The position numbers and the translations under genes are program-made. This document shows positions 62,949 to 64,000 of a stretch of DNA of 64,000 bases, piece by piece (within the stretch, counting starts at the first letter, position 1; every line of letters begins with the position of its first letter). Source of the DNA: Yokenella regensburgei ATCC 49455 (lineage in GTDB: Bacteria; Pseudomonadota; Gammaproteobacteria; Enterobacterales; Enterobacteriaceae); the NCBI RefSeq assembly GCF_000735455.1, contig NZ_JMPS01000018.1:1-64000 (forward strand). Reading direction: 5' to 3'. The notes beneath the pieces were generated by a model. The model ran no database searches and was not told the DNA's origin. It was given only the letters and a program-made list of their open reading frames with translations.

Positions 62949-62969
62949 TATAATGCACTAAATTGGTGC
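62949..62969 (+). promoter_or_regulatory. glnL promoter with overlapping NtrC site
   Basis: TATAAT (62949-62954) is followed at once by GCACTAAATTGGTGC (62955-62969), an NtrC palindrome like those before glnA. A site placed over the start region should repress the local promoter, as known for glnLp in E. coli. Confidence 0.8.
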
Positions 62970-62990
62970 ATTCAACTGGAGGACTGCTGG

Positions 62991-64000
62991 ATGGCAACAG
63001 GCATGCTGCCCGATGCTGGGCAGATCCTTAACTCTCTGATTAACAGTATCTTGCTGGTCGATGACGACCTCGCGGTGCATTACGCGAACCCGGCGGCACA
63101 ACAGCTGCTGGCACAAAGCTCGCGCAAACTCTTTGGCACCCCGCTTCCCGAACTGTTGAGCTATTTTTCGCTGAATATCGGCCTGATGCATGAAAGCCTG
63201 GCCGGTGGACAAGGCTTCACCGATAACGAAGTCACGCTGGTGATTGACGGCCGATCGCATGTGCTGTCACTGACCGCACAGCGACTGCCTGACGGCATGA
63301 TCTTGCTTGAGCTGTCGCCGATGGATAACCAGCGACGCCTGAGCCAGGAGCAATTGCAGCACGCACAGCAGGTCGCGGCACGTGACCTGGTTCGCGGCCT
63401 GGCGCATGAAATTAAAAACCCGCTGGGCGGCCTGCGCGGTGCCGCACAGCTGCTGAGCAAAGCATTGCCCGACCCATCGCTCCTGGAATACACCAAAATG
63501 ATTATCGAACAGGCCGATCGCCTGCGTAATCTGGTAGACAGACTGCTCGGGCCGCAGCTCCCCGGCATGCATGTGACCGAGAGTATTCACAAAGTTGCCG
63601 AGCGCGTGTTTAACCTGGTATCGATGGAGCTGCCGGATAACGTTCGCCTGATCCGCGATTATGACCCCAGCCTGCCGGAGCTGCCGCACGATCCTGACCA
63701 GATTGAGCAGGTGCTGCTGAACATCGTGCGCAATGCACTGCAGGCGCTGGGCCCGGAGGGTGGCGAGATAATTTTGCGCACCCGTACAGCATTCCAGCTC
63801 ACGCTGCACGGCGTTCGCTACCGCCTGACGGCACGTATCGATGTAGAAGATAACGGGCCGGGTATTCCGCCACATCTGCAGGACACGCTGTTTTACCCGA
63901 TGGTCAGCGGGCGCGAAGGTGGTACCGGTCTTGGCCTGTCGATAGCGCGTAATTTAATTGATCAACACTCCGGCAAAATTGAATTTACCAGTTGGCCGGG
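62991..64000 (+). CDS. glnL: Nitrogen-regulation sensor kinase GlnL/NtrB (runs off window)
   Basis: First 336 or so residues, starting [23 protein letters not shown] domain in the first third, H-box [18 protein letters not shown] with the phospho-histidine (about residue 139), N-box [15 protein letters not shown] and G-boxes EDNGPGIP and [10 protein letters not shown]. It phosphorylates NtrC when nitrogen is short and is controlled by PII. ATG follows GGAGGA. The last residues lie outside the window. Confidence 0.97.
   Translation, partial: MATGMLPDAGQILNSLINSILLVDDDLAVHYANPAAQQLLAQSSRKLFGTPLPELLSYFSLNIGLMHESLAGGQGFTDNEVTLVIDGRSHVLSLTAQRLPDGMILLELSPMDNQRRLSQEQLQHAQQVAARDLVRGLAHEIKNPLGGLRGAAQLLSKALPDPSLLEYTKMIIEQADRLRNLVDRLLGPQLPGMHVTESIHKVAERVFNLVSMELPDNVRLIRDYDPSLPELPHDPDQIEQVLLNIVRNALQALGPEGGEIILRTRTAFQLTLHGVRYRLTARIDVEDNGPGIPPHLQDTLFYPMVSGREGGTGLGLSIARNLIDQHSGKIEFTSWP

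Noticed and set aside
1-64000. CRISPR arrays, tRNA or rRNA genes, insertion sequences
   Set aside because: No regularly spaced repeats, cloverleaf sequences or transposase genes were seen on either strand.

Overview
This is a window of an enterobacterial chromosome. Gene order and protein lengths match the E. coli/Salmonella glnL-to-cpxP region, with Enterobacter-like differences. A P2-family prophage is inserted beside cpxP. The genus is inferred, not proven.

Bases 1 to about 23,200 are most of a P2-type prophage whose left end lies outside the window. The leftward late genes are H (partial), I, J, W, V, S, R, the spanin pair, an endolysin, a holin, X, L, M, N and O. P and Q point rightward from a shared Ogr-type activator site. 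Next comes a cos-like site, then the position where P2 carries tin/old, which here holds a D12-type adenine methyltransferase and an unknown 139-residue protein. Leftward early genes follow: replication gene A, a C5-cytosine methyltransferase with a long second open frame inside it, a Dam-type methyltransferase, a degenerate exonuclease-like protein, several small unknown genes and cox. A 78-codon orphan gene, repressor C and integrase point rightward. The lysis module is not the P2 one: it has a P1 Lyz-type SAR endolysin and an HP1-like holin.

Bases 23,264 to 46,816 are host genes. They are cpxP with the sRNA CpxQ at its 3' end, cpxRA, yiiM, a keto-deoxy-sugar aldolase and kdgT (each with a KdgR-like box), sodA, the rhamnose locus (rhaT, rhaR, rhaS, rhaBAD, then fucO and rhaM), a cupin regulator with azlCD, a small secreted protein, fdhD, and the formate dehydrogenase-O operon fdoGHI-fdhE. 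fdoG contains an in-frame selenocysteine TGA.

Bases 46,860 to 50,476 hold a vapBC-type toxin-antitoxin pair, fabY, dtd, yihY and yihX. Bases 50,572 to 55,920 form an accessory island: a MarT/FidL-like membrane regulator pair, a LuxR-type regulator and a MisL-like autotransporter. It lies where E. coli has the sulfoquinovose (yihO-yihW) genes. The window ends with yihN, yihM, yihL, bipA, glnA and the first part of glnL, with clear NtrC and sigma-54 sites.
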